The translations under genes and the position numbers were made by a program. 64,000 bases of DNA, from NCBI GenBank assembly GCA_031081715.1, contig JAVHMA010000020.1:1-64000 (forward strand). The letters run 5' to 3'. Source of the stretch: Armatimonadota bacterium. Its GTDB lineage: Bacteria > Sysuimicrobiota > Sysuimicrobiia > Sysuimicrobiales > Humicultoraceae. This document shows, one piece after another, positions 1 through 8,507 of this stretch (positions are counted from its first letter, which is position 1; each line of letters begins with the position of its first letter). The notes under the pieces were generated by a model, which saw only the letters and a list, made by a program, of their open reading frames with translations, had not been told where the DNA came from and did no database searches.

Positions 1-28
1 ACTGTAGCATCAAACGCTCTCCCCCGGT

Positions 29-1363
29 GTGGCCGAAGACCAAACCGGTCATCAGCGTCCGCCCGGACCGTTCTGGCCTTCGCTCATGATGGCGATCTCT
101 GCGCCCCGTGCGCCGTGCGTCGGCGTGGCTCCTGCCGGAGGAACGGCTCCGGGGCTGCGCGAACTCAGCCGCGAGATCATGCGCGCGGATGCCGTCATGG
201 CCCGCCACCCGAACTGGCGTGAGGCGCTTGCCGACGCGGTGCGGCAGATGCCCGTGCTCGCGCGCCCCCAGCACGAGGTGCACCTGGCCCTGCTCTTCGC
301 GAGCGCCGCCTTCGCCCCGGAGTTCGACGACCTGGTCGCGGAGGCGCGCGCGGCGACCCGCGCGCAGGTGCTGGTGGGCTGCTCGGGACAGGGGGTCATC
401 GGTCAGGGCCTGGAGATCGAGGACGAGCCCGCGCTGGCGCTGCTGGCCATCTCGGCCCCGGGCGCGTCGCTGCGGGCAGTGCACGTTGTGCAGGACGAGT
501 TCGAACGCTGGACCGAACCCGCGACGTGGCACCGCATGACAGGCGCCGCACCCGCCGACGTCCGCGCGTGGCTGGTCTTCGCAGATCCTTTCACGATCGA
601 CGCCGAAGGCCTGCTCGGCGCGCTGACGCACGCCTACCCCGGGGCGCCGCTGGCGGGCGGGCTGGCCTCGGGCCACGTCCAGCAGCAGCGGACCCATCTG
701 TTCCTCAACGGCAAGGTCTACGCTCAGGGCGCGGTGCTCCTGGCGCTCGGCGGCCCCTACCGCCTGGAGACCGTGGTGTCGCAGGGCGCGGCGCCGATCG
801 GCCGGCCCTGGACGATCACCGGCGCCCAGGGGAACGTGATCGAGACCATCGGCCGGCGGCCGGCCTACCAGGTGCTGATCGACACCCTGCGCGCGCTCCC
901 GAGCGAGCTGCAGCGCCGCGCGAGCCGCAACCTGCTGGTCGGGCTGGCGATGGACGAGCGCCGGGACGAGTTCCGCCGGGGTGACTTCCTCATCCGTAAC
1001 CTGGTCGGCCTGATCCCCGAGACCGGCGCCCTGGCGGTGGGCGCGCTTCCCCGCATCGGGCAGACCGTGCAGTTCCAACTCCGAGACCCGGCGGCCGCGA
1101 CCGAGGAACTCTACGCGCTGCTCGAGCAGGCGCGGACGCGGCTGGGCGAGCGCCGGCCGCTCGCCGCGGTCCTGTGCTCGTGCAACGGACGCGGCATCGG
1201 CATGTTCGGCCGGCCGCACCAGGACGCGCAGGCGGTCGTGCGGACGCTCGGCCCGGTGCCGCTGGCCGGGCTCTTTTGCAACGGCGAGATCGGGCCGGTG
1301 GCCGGCCGTCCGTACCTGCACGGCTTCACCGCGAGCCTGGCGCTCGTGGTCCGCGACGAGTAG
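29..1363 (+). CDS. FIST domain-containing protein
   Basis: A 444-residue protein with the two-part FIST architecture. The N-terminal half (about residues 60-240) carries small-molecule-sensor strands such as VLVGCSGQGVIG and PLAGGLASG. The C-terminal FIST_C half (about 245-430) has PAYQVLIDTL and a closing LAGLFCNGEIGPV block. FIST proteins are thought to bind small ligands such as amino acids and are usually coupled to signalling domains. Here the protein stands alone, with no kinase, cyclase or chemoreceptor fused or adjacent. The GTG at 29 gives the longest frame. An ATG pair at 86/89 is an equally plausible start because neither has a clear ribosome-binding site. Family assignment is firm; the ligand is unknown. 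Confidence 0.8.
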   Translation: MAEDQTGHQRPPGPFWPSLMMAISAPRAPCVGVAPAGGTAPGLRELSREIMRADAVMARHPNWREALADAVRQMPVLARPQHEVHLALLFASAAFAPEFDDLVAEARAATRAQVLVGCSGQGVIGQGLEIEDEPALALLAISAPGASLRAVHVVQDEFERWTEPATWHRMTGAAPADVRAWLVFADPFTIDAEGLLGALTHAYPGAPLAGGLASGHVQQQRTHLFLNGKVYAQGAVLLALGGPYRLETVVSQGAAPIGRPWTITGAQGNVIETIGRRPAYQVLIDTLRALPSELQRRASRNLLVGLAMDERRDEFRRGDFLIRNLVGLIPETGALAVGALPRIGQTVQFQLRDPAAATEELYALLEQARTRLGERRPLAAVLCSCNGRGIGMFGRPHQDAQAVVRTLGPVPLAGLFCNGEIGPVAGRPYLHGFTASLALVVRDE

Positions 1364-1427
1364 CGCCCGCCGGCCCGGGCGCCGGTTCCACCGCCCGCGG
1401 GAGATCGTCATCGGCTACGACGAGCGG

Positions 1428-1946
1428 GTGATCGCCCCACGGGCGATCGCGGCCGTCCGCGACGCGTGGCACGCCGCGGTGCCGGTGCGCACCATGCCCT
1501 TTGCGCGCGACGAGGCCGATCCCGAGGCCCCGCTTCTGGTGACGTTCGGCGACGCCGATGACGGCCTGGAGGCCCCGCCGGTCGAGGCGTGCGCCCTGCT
1601 GGCAGCAGCACTCGCCGACGCTCGGGGGCGTCCCCTGCGTCTGATGGTGCGCTTCGACTACCGTGGGGTGATCGTGCGCGGCGACGTGGCCGCTCGGGGC
1701 GCGGACGCGGCCGGACGCGCGGTCGCGACGGTCCCGGCGCTGGCGGCGCTGGTTCGCGACGTGGTGAGCGGCGCGCTCGACCGGCCCCACGCCACCTCCC
1801 CGGCTGCCCTGCCGCCCGGGCTGCACCTGCTGACGGCCCGGTTCGACGAGGGCGCCGGGGCGTGGCAGGTCACCGCGGCGCACGGGTTCGCCGACGGCGT
1901 CTGGCACCGGACGCTGGCCGATGCCCCCGAGCCCGGCGCCCGTTAG
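1428..1946 (+). CDS. Hypothetical protein, unrecognised family
   Basis: A 172-residue alanine/arginine-rich protein that I do not recognise. It has no signal peptide or membrane segment and looks like a mixed alpha/beta soluble domain (strands LLVTFGDAD, RLMVRFDYRG, LHLLTARFD). It lies 64 bases after the FIST gene in the same direction, so the two may be cotranscribed. The start is uncertain. GTG 1428 is the first in-frame start, but the frame stays open upstream into the FIST gene and reads a strand-like EIVIGYDER just before the GTG, so the true N-terminus may lie upstream. Its last four bases overlap the end of the convergent GntR gene. Confidence 0.5.
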   Translation: MIAPRAIAAVRDAWHAAVPVRTMPFARDEADPEAPLLVTFGDADDGLEAPPVEACALLAAALADARGRPLRLMVRFDYRGVIVRGDVAARGADAAGRAVATVPALAALVRDVVSGALDRPHATSPAALPPGLHLLTARFDEGAGAWQVTAAHGFADGVWHRTLADAPEPGAR

Positions 1947-2656
1947 CGGCGGGCCACCGTGAACACGTATCGGTCGGTGCGGACGTGGTTGGTGGTGGAA
2001 TACACGGGCCGATCCGTGGCGTCGTAGACCGTGCCGGTCAGCCGCAGGAGCGGCGCGCGGGGCCGGACCCGTAGAATCGCCGCGACCCGCGCGGGTGCAC
2101 TGACCGCGGCCAGCGCCAGCACGGCCTCGCGGACGTCGAGGCCGAGGTCCAGCCGCAGGAAGTCGAGGAGCGACTCTCGCTCCCGCCGTTGCTGCACCTG
2201 CTCGACCGAACTCACCACGCGCGCGGGCAGTAGGTCCTCACAGTACAGCACCGGATCTCCGTTGGCGAACCGGAGGCTGCGAATGAGGATGCCCCGATCG
2301 CCTGGGGCGGCGTGGAGCGCCGCGGCCGCCTCAGCGTCGAGGGCCACCGGTCGGATGTCGAGCACCTGGTCGCTCGCCTGACCGCCGGCCCGCCGAATCG
2401 TCTCGGTGAAGCTCTCCAGGCGCTCCAGGCCGGCGGTCACGCGACGGGACACGAACGATCCGACGCCGTGCCTGCGGACGACCAGTCCCTCCTGTTCCAG
2501 GGCCCGCAGCGCCTCGCGCACGGTCGCGCGGCTCACCCGGAAGTCACGGCCCAGGACGAGCTCGGACGGGAGACGGCCGGTACTCGCGAAGCTGCCCGCG
2601 TGGATCTCCCGGCGGAGCTGATCCGCGATCTGTCGGGAGAGGGAGATACGTCCCAT
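1943..2656 (-). CDS. GntR/HutC-family transcriptional regulator
   Basis: A 237-residue GntR regulator of the HutC subfamily. The N-terminal winged helix-turn-helix (about residues 1-72) contains RLPSELVLGRDFRVSRATVR and EALRALEQEGLVVRRHGVGSF. A UTRA effector-binding domain (about 90-235) follows. The start at 2656 is fixed by an AGGAGG five bases upstream; the frame itself runs further. It is the last gene of the minus-strand operon that begins at 10557, and is likely its local regulator. A 16-bp near-palindrome over the operon promoter (10566-10581) is the obvious candidate site. UTRA domains bind small molecules, so the effector is probably the transported or catabolised substrate. DNA-binding role is certain; target and ligand are inferred. 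Confidence 0.93.
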   Translation of the reverse strand: MGRISLSRQIADQLRREIHAGSFASTGRLPSELVLGRDFRVSRATVREALRALEQEGLVVRRHGVGSFVSRRVTAGLERLESFTETIRRAGGQASDQVLDIRPVALDAEAAAALHAAPGDRGILIRSLRFANGDPVLYCEDLLPARVVSSVEQVQQRRERESLLDFLRLDLGLDVREAVLALAAVSAPARVAAILRVRPRAPLLRLTGTVYDATDRPVYSTTNHVRTDRYVFTVARR

Positions 2657-2681
2657 GGGTTCCTCCTGCATCCGCCCTGGC

Positions 2682-3566
2682 CTAGAGCACGAGCCGCGGG
2701 TCCAGCCGGTCGCGCAACCAGTCTCCGACCAGGTTGATCGCCAGCACGGTGAGCGTGAGCGCCAATCCGGGAGACGCCGCCAGCCACCACGCGATGGCAA
2801 GGTAGTCCCGGCTGTCGGCCAGCATTCCGCCCCACGTCGGGGTGGGGGGTTGGACACCCAGGCCCAGAAAGCTCAGCGCCGACTCCAGAATGATGACCTG
2901 CGCCACGGAGAACGAGGCCAGCACGATCAGCGGCGAGATCGCGTTGGGCAGGACGTGGCGCCAGGCGATTCGCGCGTCCGGCACCCCCAGGCATCGTGCG
3001 GCCATCACGTACTCCATCTCCCGCACCATCAGGACCTGCGCACGCGTCATGCGGAAGTAGGCGGCCCATCCGCCCAGCCCGAGCGCTGCCACGACGTTGA
3101 CCAGGCCCGGCCCCAGGATGGCGATGAGGGTAATGACCAGCAGGGTCAAGGGAAACGCGAGCTGGATGTCGGCGAGTCGCGTCAGCACGCGGTCCGCCCA
3201 CGCGCCGTAGTAACCGGCCACGACCCCGAGGCTCACGCCGGTCGCCGCGGCAATGCCCACCGCCAGCGCCGCCACGGTCAGCGAGATCCTGGCGCCGAAG
3301 AGGATACGGCTGGCGATGTCGCGGCCCAGCTGATCGGCCCCGAGCAGATGCTCGGGACTCCCCCCGGGCATCCAGGCCGGCGGCGTCAGGCGGCGGGCTA
3401 TCTGCTGGCGCGTCGGTGGGTGCGGGCTGACCACCGGTGCCGCGACCGCGGCCAGGACCACGAGCGCGAGGAACGCCGTTGCCAGCGCCGCCACGCGATG
3501 CCGACGGGGCCTGGCCAGCGGCGTGCCGTGGGCGAGGTCGCGAGGGAGCCCAAGCGCCCGTTCCAC
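2682..3566 (-). CDS. Dpp/Opp-type ABC transporter permease (DppC-like)
   Basis: A 294-residue inner-membrane permease of the peptide/nickel ABC family. It has the DppC layout: an N-terminal membrane helix, an extracytoplasmic stretch ending in HLLGADQLGRDIASR, then five helices with the BPD_transp_1 signature (EYVMAARCLGVPDARIAWRHVLPN), where the ATPase coupling loop sits. It follows its partner permease with a 4-base gap. No ATPase gene (DppD/DppF) is present in this operon, so the transporter must borrow ATPases encoded elsewhere. Substrate could be di- or oligopeptides or another small amine-containing solute. Confidence 0.93.
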   Translation of the reverse strand: MERALGLPRDLAHGTPLARPRRHRVAALATAFLALVVLAAVAAPVVSPHPPTRQQIARRLTPPAWMPGGSPEHLLGADQLGRDIASRILFGARISLTVAALAVGIAAATGVSLGVVAGYYGAWADRVLTRLADIQLAFPLTLLVITLIAILGPGLVNVVAALGLGGWAAYFRMTRAQVLMVREMEYVMAARCLGVPDARIAWRHVLPNAISPLIVLASFSVAQVIILESALSFLGLGVQPPTPTWGGMLADSRDYLAIAWWLAASPGLALTLTVLAINLVGDWLRDRLDPRLVL

Positions 3567-3570
3567 GACG

Positions 3571-4488
3571 CTACTGGTACCGAATGCGCGGGTCGAGCCG
3601 CGCGTAGATCAGGTCCATGAGCAGGTTGATGCCGACGAACGCCATGGCCAGGTAGAAGACGACCGCCTGGACGACCGGGTAGTCCCTGCTCTGGATCGCC
3701 TGCACGACCAGCCGCCCCACGCCCGGCCAGGCGAAGATCGTCTCGGTGACCACCGCGCCGCCCAACAGCGTCCCGAAGTCGAGCGCCAGGATCGTCACCA
3801 CGGGAATGGCCACGTTGGGAAGCGCGTGATGTATCAAGACCCGGGCATGCCGCAGGCCCTTGGCCCTGGCGGTGCGAACGTAGTCGTGCGTCAACACCTC
3901 GACGATCCCCGACCGGACAATGCGGGCGATCCGAGCCATCGGGGTCGCCGCGAGTGTCAGCGCCGGGAGGACCAGGTGGCGGAGCGTCTCGCTGCCGAAG
4001 GCCGGCAGCCACCGGAGGTGGACGGCGAAGACCATGATGAGCAGGATGCCCAGCCAGAAGTACGGGATCGACTGCCCCAGCGTGGCCACGGCCACGGCGG
4101 CCCCGTCGGCCAGCGACCCGCGGCGGGCACCGGCCAGCACACCCAGCGGCAACCCGACCAGCAGCGCGACCACCAGCGCCGCGGCGGCCAGGAGCACGGT
4201 GGCCGGCAGCGCCCCGTAGACCAGGGGCGCCGCCGGCTTGAGGAATCGCAGTGACTCGCCGAAGTTGCCGCGCAGCGCGTCGGCGAGGAACCGCAGGTAC
4301 TGCTGCCACAGCGGCAGGTCCAGCCCCAACGCCCGCCGCACCCGCTCGACGTCCTCCGGCGTCGCGTACTCGGTGATGAGCAGCGCGACCGGGTCGCCCG
4401 AGAGCCGGATCGCCAAAAACGCGATGGTGGAGACCCCCAGCACCGCCAGCAGCGCGTCGGCCGCGCGACGCCCCAGGTACGCGAGCAT
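3571..4488 (-). CDS. Dpp/Opp-type ABC transporter permease (DppB-like)
   Basis: A 305-residue permease of the DppB class: N-terminal helix LGRRAADALLAVLGVSTIAFL, a short extracytoplasmic region with the usual LGLDLPLWQQYLRFL segment, then the transmembrane bundle. The coupling-loop signature DYVRTARAKGLRHARVLIHH is followed by ALPN, and the protein ends with the typical DLIYARLDPRIRY. It sits 3 bases downstream of the substrate-binding protein gene and 4 bases before the DppC-like gene. Together they form one importer lacking a local ATPase. Confidence 0.93.
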   Translation of the reverse strand: MLAYLGRRAADALLAVLGVSTIAFLAIRLSGDPVALLITEYATPEDVERVRRALGLDLPLWQQYLRFLADALRGNFGESLRFLKPAAPLVYGALPATVLLAAAALVVALLVGLPLGVLAGARRGSLADGAAVAVATLGQSIPYFWLGILLIMVFAVHLRWLPAFGSETLRHLVLPALTLAATPMARIARIVRSGIVEVLTHDYVRTARAKGLRHARVLIHHALPNVAIPVVTILALDFGTLLGGAVVTETIFAWPGVGRLVVQAIQSRDYPVVQAVVFYLAMAFVGINLLMDLIYARLDPRIRYQ

Positions 4489-4491
4489 GAG

Positions 4492-6033
4492 CTAGCGGCG
4501 CACCACCTCCGCGCGATGCAGATCCATCAGGTAGTCCGGGCGCCACGCGAACCCACGGACTCGCTGCTGGACCGCGTAGATTCCGGGCGTCTGGACGAGG
4601 AAGAGCACCGCCGCTTCTTCGCGGACGATCAGCGCGGCGCGCTGGAGGAGCTGCTGCCGACGCTGCGCGTCCATCGTCTGCCGCGACTGCTGCAGCACCT
4701 CGTCGAAATCGCGGCTGCAGAAGAAGTTGCCGACGCCGGCACAGGTGAAGAAGTTGAGCGGCAGGTCGGCGTCCATCGCCGGGAAGTACTGCCAGGCCCA
4801 GGTCCACAGCGGCCCGAGCTGTCGGGCGATGTGCCGCTGAATGTAGACGCCACCCTCGACGATCTCCAGACGTGCCCGGACGCCGACCTCGGCGAGCTGG
4901 CCGACGATGAGCTCCTCGATCTCCTTGTCCTTAGTGTATCGGCCGATCGTGCCGTGGAACGTGACCTCGAAGCCACCGGCGAAACCCGCCTCGGCCAGCA
5001 ACCGCCTCGCCCGCGCGACGTCGTACGGGTAGGGCCGCAGCACCGGGTTGTGGCCCACCGCATCCGGTCCCACGACCTGGCCGTTGAGCACACGCCCATG
5101 CCCGCGCAGGATGCTCCGGAAGATCGCCTCTTTGTCGACGGCGTAGTTCAACGCCTGTCGGACCTTGCGATCGGCGACCGGGCCAGGCACATTAGACCGC
5201 AGGTTGATGACCATGCCCTGTCCCAGGTTGACCGTCCCGAGTTGCAACCCGCGGCCGCGCAGTCGCTCGACCTGCTCCGGGGGCACGAGGACCGCGACGT
5301 CGAGCTCGCCGGTCTCCAACCCTGCCACCCGCGTCGCGTCCTCGGGGATGGCCCGGAACACGATCTCGTCGACTCTGGGCCGGCCGCGCCAGTAGCCGTC
5401 GTGCGCGCGGACGACCATGCGGTCCTGACGCAGCCACTCCACGAAGGTGAACGGCCCGGTTCCCACCGGCGCCGTCGCGAACCCGGCGGGGCCGCGCTCC
5501 TGGAAGTAGGCGGCCGGGAGGATGTCCACCACGGTCAAGCCCTGGAGCAGCGGGGCGAACGGCCCCCGCGTGATGATGCGAAACGTCGAGGGCCCGGTCA
5601 CCTCCACGCGGTCGATCGCGGAGATGCGGCCGAGCCACGGCGACCGCGTGGCCGGATTGAGCACGCGCTCGATCGAGAACTTGACGTCACCGGGCTCCAG
5701 GCTCTGGCCGTTGTGGAAGCGAACGCCCGACTGCAGCGTGAACTCCCACGTCGTCGTATCCACCAGGCGCCACGCCCTGGCGAGCACCGGCCGGAAGCCC
5801 CCTCGGCCGTCGCTCTCGATCAGCTTCTCGAAGATCGTGGCATAGGCTGGCAAGGCGTTTGCGGTGCTGTCGAGATGCGGGTCGGGCGTGTTGGGAATCG
5901 ACCCGATCCCGATGACCAGCCGCTGTGCGGTCGTCTGGGCCTGCGCCTGGGGGCCCGTCGCCGGGACCAGACCGAGCGCGGCCAGGACCGCGATTGCCGC
6001 CACCCTCGGAAAGACACGCTGCAACAGTCTCAT
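4492..6033 (-). CDS. ABC transporter substrate-binding protein, peptide family (SBP_bac_5)
   Basis: A 513-residue periplasmic solute-binding protein of the DppA/OppA family. A Sec signal peptide (about residues 1-33, ending near GPQAQAQ) lacks a lipobox cysteine, so it should be a free periplasmic protein. Family landmarks are IPNTPDPHLDSTA near the mature N-terminus, WEFTLQSGVRFHNGQSLEPGDVKFSIERV, ATAPVGTGPFTFVEW and VRQALNYAVDKEAI. Start ATG 6033 overlaps the stop of the PLP-enzyme gene by 4 bases (ATGA), implying translational coupling. Such proteins bind peptides, but many members bind other solutes. Its neighbours (peptidase-like and PLP enzymes) fit an amino-acid-containing ligand. Confidence 0.92.
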   Translation of the reverse strand: MRLLQRVFPRVAAIAVLAALGLVPATGPQAQAQTTAQRLVIGIGSIPNTPDPHLDSTANALPAYATIFEKLIESDGRGGFRPVLARAWRLVDTTTWEFTLQSGVRFHNGQSLEPGDVKFSIERVLNPATRSPWLGRISAIDRVEVTGPSTFRIITRGPFAPLLQGLTVVDILPAAYFQERGPAGFATAPVGTGPFTFVEWLRQDRMVVRAHDGYWRGRPRVDEIVFRAIPEDATRVAGLETGELDVAVLVPPEQVERLRGRGLQLGTVNLGQGMVINLRSNVPGPVADRKVRQALNYAVDKEAIFRSILRGHGRVLNGQVVGPDAVGHNPVLRPYPYDVARARRLLAEAGFAGGFEVTFHGTIGRYTKDKEIEELIVGQLAEVGVRARLEIVEGGVYIQRHIARQLGPLWTWAWQYFPAMDADLPLNFFTCAGVGNFFCSRDFDEVLQQSRQTMDAQRRQQLLQRAALIVREEAAVLFLVQTPGIYAVQQRVRGFAWRPDYLMDLHRAEVVRR

Positions 6034-7304
6034 GCGGCTCCCCCCTCGACCAAGATGCCATAGTGATCGCGCAGTACGCGAACCAGCGCGTCCGGGTTGG
6101 CCTCGATGACCGGCACCGCCGGGCGTACTCGGGCCCCCGCGGCCGGATCCTTCAGGCCGCCGGCCGTCATGATGGCCACCACGGGGTCGTCCTCACCGAT
6201 GACTCCTTGCCGCCGAAGCTGACGCGCCGCCGCGAGACCGGCGACCGCGGATGGTTCGGCGAACAGACCTTCGCACTCACCCAACTCCGCGTGCACGGCG
6301 AGCAGGTCGTCGTCCGTCACCACGGCGGCACGACCGCCGGCGCTGCGGAGCGCGTGCAGCGCCTGGTACGTGCTGATGCCCGCGGCGATCGAGAACGCGA
6401 CCGACGGCCCCGCGGGCACCGGCGCCACCCGCTCTGCCCCGGCGGCCAGCGCCGCGGCCAGCGGCCCGAACACCTCGGCGGCGACAGGCCGCGGTTGGCC
6501 CTCCACCACCCCGGCGCGCCACAGCTCCTCGAACCCCCTGACAATACCCCACAGGCCGTCGCCATAGCACGTCGGCACCAGGACCCACGACGGCACCTGC
6601 CACCGTAGTGCCTCGGCGATCTCGAACGCGATCGTCTTGTAGCCCTCGATGCCGTAGGGATCGCTGCCGACGGGCGGCGATACGTAGTTGGTGAGCGCCG
6701 ACCACCCGAGTCGCTCGGCACCGGCACGGAGCAGCGTCCAGCGGTCAGCGGGCGTGCGGGTCGCGACCAGGACCGCCCCGAGCGCCTGCATCTGCTGTTG
6801 CATCGCGGCGGGCGCGCCGGCGGTCGTGAAGACCACGCACCGGAGCCCGGCCCTCGCCGCGTAGGCAGCCGCCGAGGCGCCGGCGTTGCCCGAGGACGCG
6901 AGCGCCACCACCTGACGACCGGCACGTCGCGCCCGCGTGATCGCCACGGAGAACATGCGGTCTTTCCACGAACCGGTCGGGTTGCGAGACTCGTCCTTGG
7001 CGAACAAGGACGCCAGGCCCCAACGCGCCCCGAGCGTCGGCAGCGGGATCAACGGCGTCCCCCCCTCGCCGAGGGTGACCGGCGCGTCATCGACCGGCAG
7101 GAGCGCGGCGTAGCGCCACATCGAACGTGGCCCGTCGGCAAAGGCCCGCACAAGCGCCTCGCCGCGCGGTGCGTCGGTGTACACCGGCGCGACGTTGCTG
7201 GGCCTGCCCGCGGCAGCGCAGTCCGGGCATCCACGCGTGAGCGCGCGGTCGGCCGGATAGACCGTAGCACACTGCACGCACCGCAGGCCTATGACGCGCG
7301 CCAC
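6030..7304 (-). CDS. Threonine synthase-like PLP-dependent enzyme
   Basis: A 424-residue fold-type II PLP enzyme of the threonine synthase group. An N-terminal zinc ribbon (CVQC at residues 9-12, CPDC near 30) resembles the archaeal-type short form. The PLP lysine lies in NPTGSWKDRM, the phosphate-binding loop in ASSGNAGASAAAY, and the C-terminal glycine-rich segment in IMTAGGLKD. The ordinary function is O-phosphohomoserine to threonine, but no thrA/thrB-like genes are nearby. The gene is locked between a peptide-binding protein and an M24 peptidase, so a catabolic beta/gamma-elimination or replacement on an imported amino acid is at least as likely. Cysteate synthase and diaminopropionate-type enzymes are relatives. 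Fold is certain; reaction unresolved. Confidence 0.85.
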   Translation of the reverse strand: MARVIGLRCVQCATVYPADRALTRGCPDCAAAGRPSNVAPVYTDAPRGEALVRAFADGPRSMWRYAALLPVDDAPVTLGEGGTPLIPLPTLGARWGLASLFAKDESRNPTGSWKDRMFSVAITRARRAGRQVVALASSGNAGASAAAYAARAGLRCVVFTTAGAPAAMQQQMQALGAVLVATRTPADRWTLLRAGAERLGWSALTNYVSPPVGSDPYGIEGYKTIAFEIAEALRWQVPSWVLVPTCYGDGLWGIVRGFEELWRAGVVEGQPRPVAAEVFGPLAAALAAGAERVAPVPAGPSVAFSIAAGISTYQALHALRSAGGRAAVVTDDDLLAVHAELGECEGLFAEPSAVAGLAAARQLRRQGVIGEDDPVVAIMTAGGLKDPAAGARVRPAVPVIEANPDALVRVLRDHYGILVEGGAA

Positions 7305-7307
7305 GGC

Positions 7308-8507
7308 CTATACCCGTCGCAACCCGCGGTCGCCCCGCGTCAGGAGCCGGACACCCGACTCGGTGACCAGCGCGGTGTCCTCGACCTGCACGCCACCGAA
7401 GCCCAGTTCGTAGTAGGGCGTCTCGACCTCGAGAACCATCCCCGCCTCCAGGCGTGCGCTCGCGTCGGCCGCGAGCAGGGGGTCGTCGTAGATCTCGAGG
7501 CCGACGCCGTGCCCGACGTGATGGCGGCGGTAGTGAGGGAGGCCGCTGGCGCGTGTACGTTCCACCGCCGCGGCGAACACGTCGGCCGCGGACGCGCCGG
7601 GGCGGACGGCCGCGAGCGCGGCGTCCTCCCCAGCGAGGATGGCGCGGTAAGCCTTGGCCTGCGCCGGCGACGGCTCACCGAACACCGCGGTGCGCGCAAT
7701 GTCCGAGCAGTACCCCTCGTAGCGACAGCCGACATCGAAGCGAATCAGGTCGCCGCGGCGCAGTCGACGGTCGCCCGGCGCGGCGTTGGGGTACGCGCTG
7801 TGGGCGCCGAACGCGATCACCGTGAAGAGCGGGTAGCCGCCACCCTCCACCACCGCGGCGTCGAAGACCTGCGCCATCTCGCGCTCGGTCATCCCGTCGC
7901 GAACGGCAGCCAGCGCCGCGGTCACGGCGTCCTCCACGATGCGCGCGGCGCGCTCCAGGCGCCGCACCTCCTCGGCGGTCTTCACCGCGCGGATGGTGCG
8001 CCACGCGCGGCCGGCCGGCACGAAGACCAGGTCCGGACATTGCCGCTGTAGATGGCTCAGCACCTCGGGCGGCACGCCGTCGTCGATGCCCACGCGGCCA
8101 CGCCCGACCCCAACCGCCTGAAGCGCCGCGGTCAGCGCCTCTTCCGCCCTCGGCAGCGGCGTGCTCTCGACCACGTACCGTCTGAGCCGCTCGTCGGCCG
8201 GGTCACCGTCGGCCCCACCCAATGCCCCCGGTTCGATGAAGAACGTCCCGAACGCGTGCAGCGTACCGACGGTCGGGAACTGCGCGGCCATGTCCGCCTC
8301 GCCGATCCCGTGCACCACCGCCGGCCGGTCCAGGGCGCCGCGCGGCAACACAGCGTACACCTGCGTCGCCCGCGACAGGGACTGACCGAAACTCCAGAAC
8401 CCGCTGGCATAGTAGACGTTCTGAAACGTGGCGGCGATCAGGGCGACGAGATCATGCCCGTCCATGACCGCCGCCGCGCGATCACGATTGAGCAACGGAT
8501 GGGTCAC
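7308..8507 (-). CDS. M24 family peptidase (Xaa-Pro peptidase/creatinase fold)
   Basis: A 399-residue protein with a creatinase-type N-terminal domain (about 1-165) and a pita-bread catalytic domain (about 170-395). Metal-ligand positions are visible: the two aspartates in IRFDVGCRYEGYCSDIART, histidine in HHVGHGVGLEIYDDP, and glutamates in LEVETPYYELGFGG and GVQVEDTALV. This is a dinuclear-metal hydrolase by family. Members cleave Xaa-Pro bonds, creatine, or, in DddP, act as a lyase. The GTG start overlaps the upstream LLM gene stop by 4 bases. In this operon a role in splitting an imported peptide or amide is the simplest reading. Confidence 0.9.
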   Translation of the reverse strand: MTHPLLNRDRAAAVMDGHDLVALIAATFQNVYYASGFWSFGQSLSRATQVYAVLPRGALDRPAVVHGIGEADMAAQFPTVGTLHAFGTFFIEPGALGGADGDPADERLRRYVVESTPLPRAEEALTAALQAVGVGRGRVGIDDGVPPEVLSHLQRQCPDLVFVPAGRAWRTIRAVKTAEEVRRLERAARIVEDAVTAALAAVRDGMTEREMAQVFDAAVVEGGGYPLFTVIAFGAHSAYPNAAPGDRRLRRGDLIRFDVGCRYEGYCSDIARTAVFGEPSPAQAKAYRAILAGEDAALAAVRPGASAADVFAAAVERTRASGLPHYRRHHVGHGVGLEIYDDPLLAADASARLEAGMVLEVETPYYELGFGGVQVEDTALVTESGVRLLTRGDRGLRRV

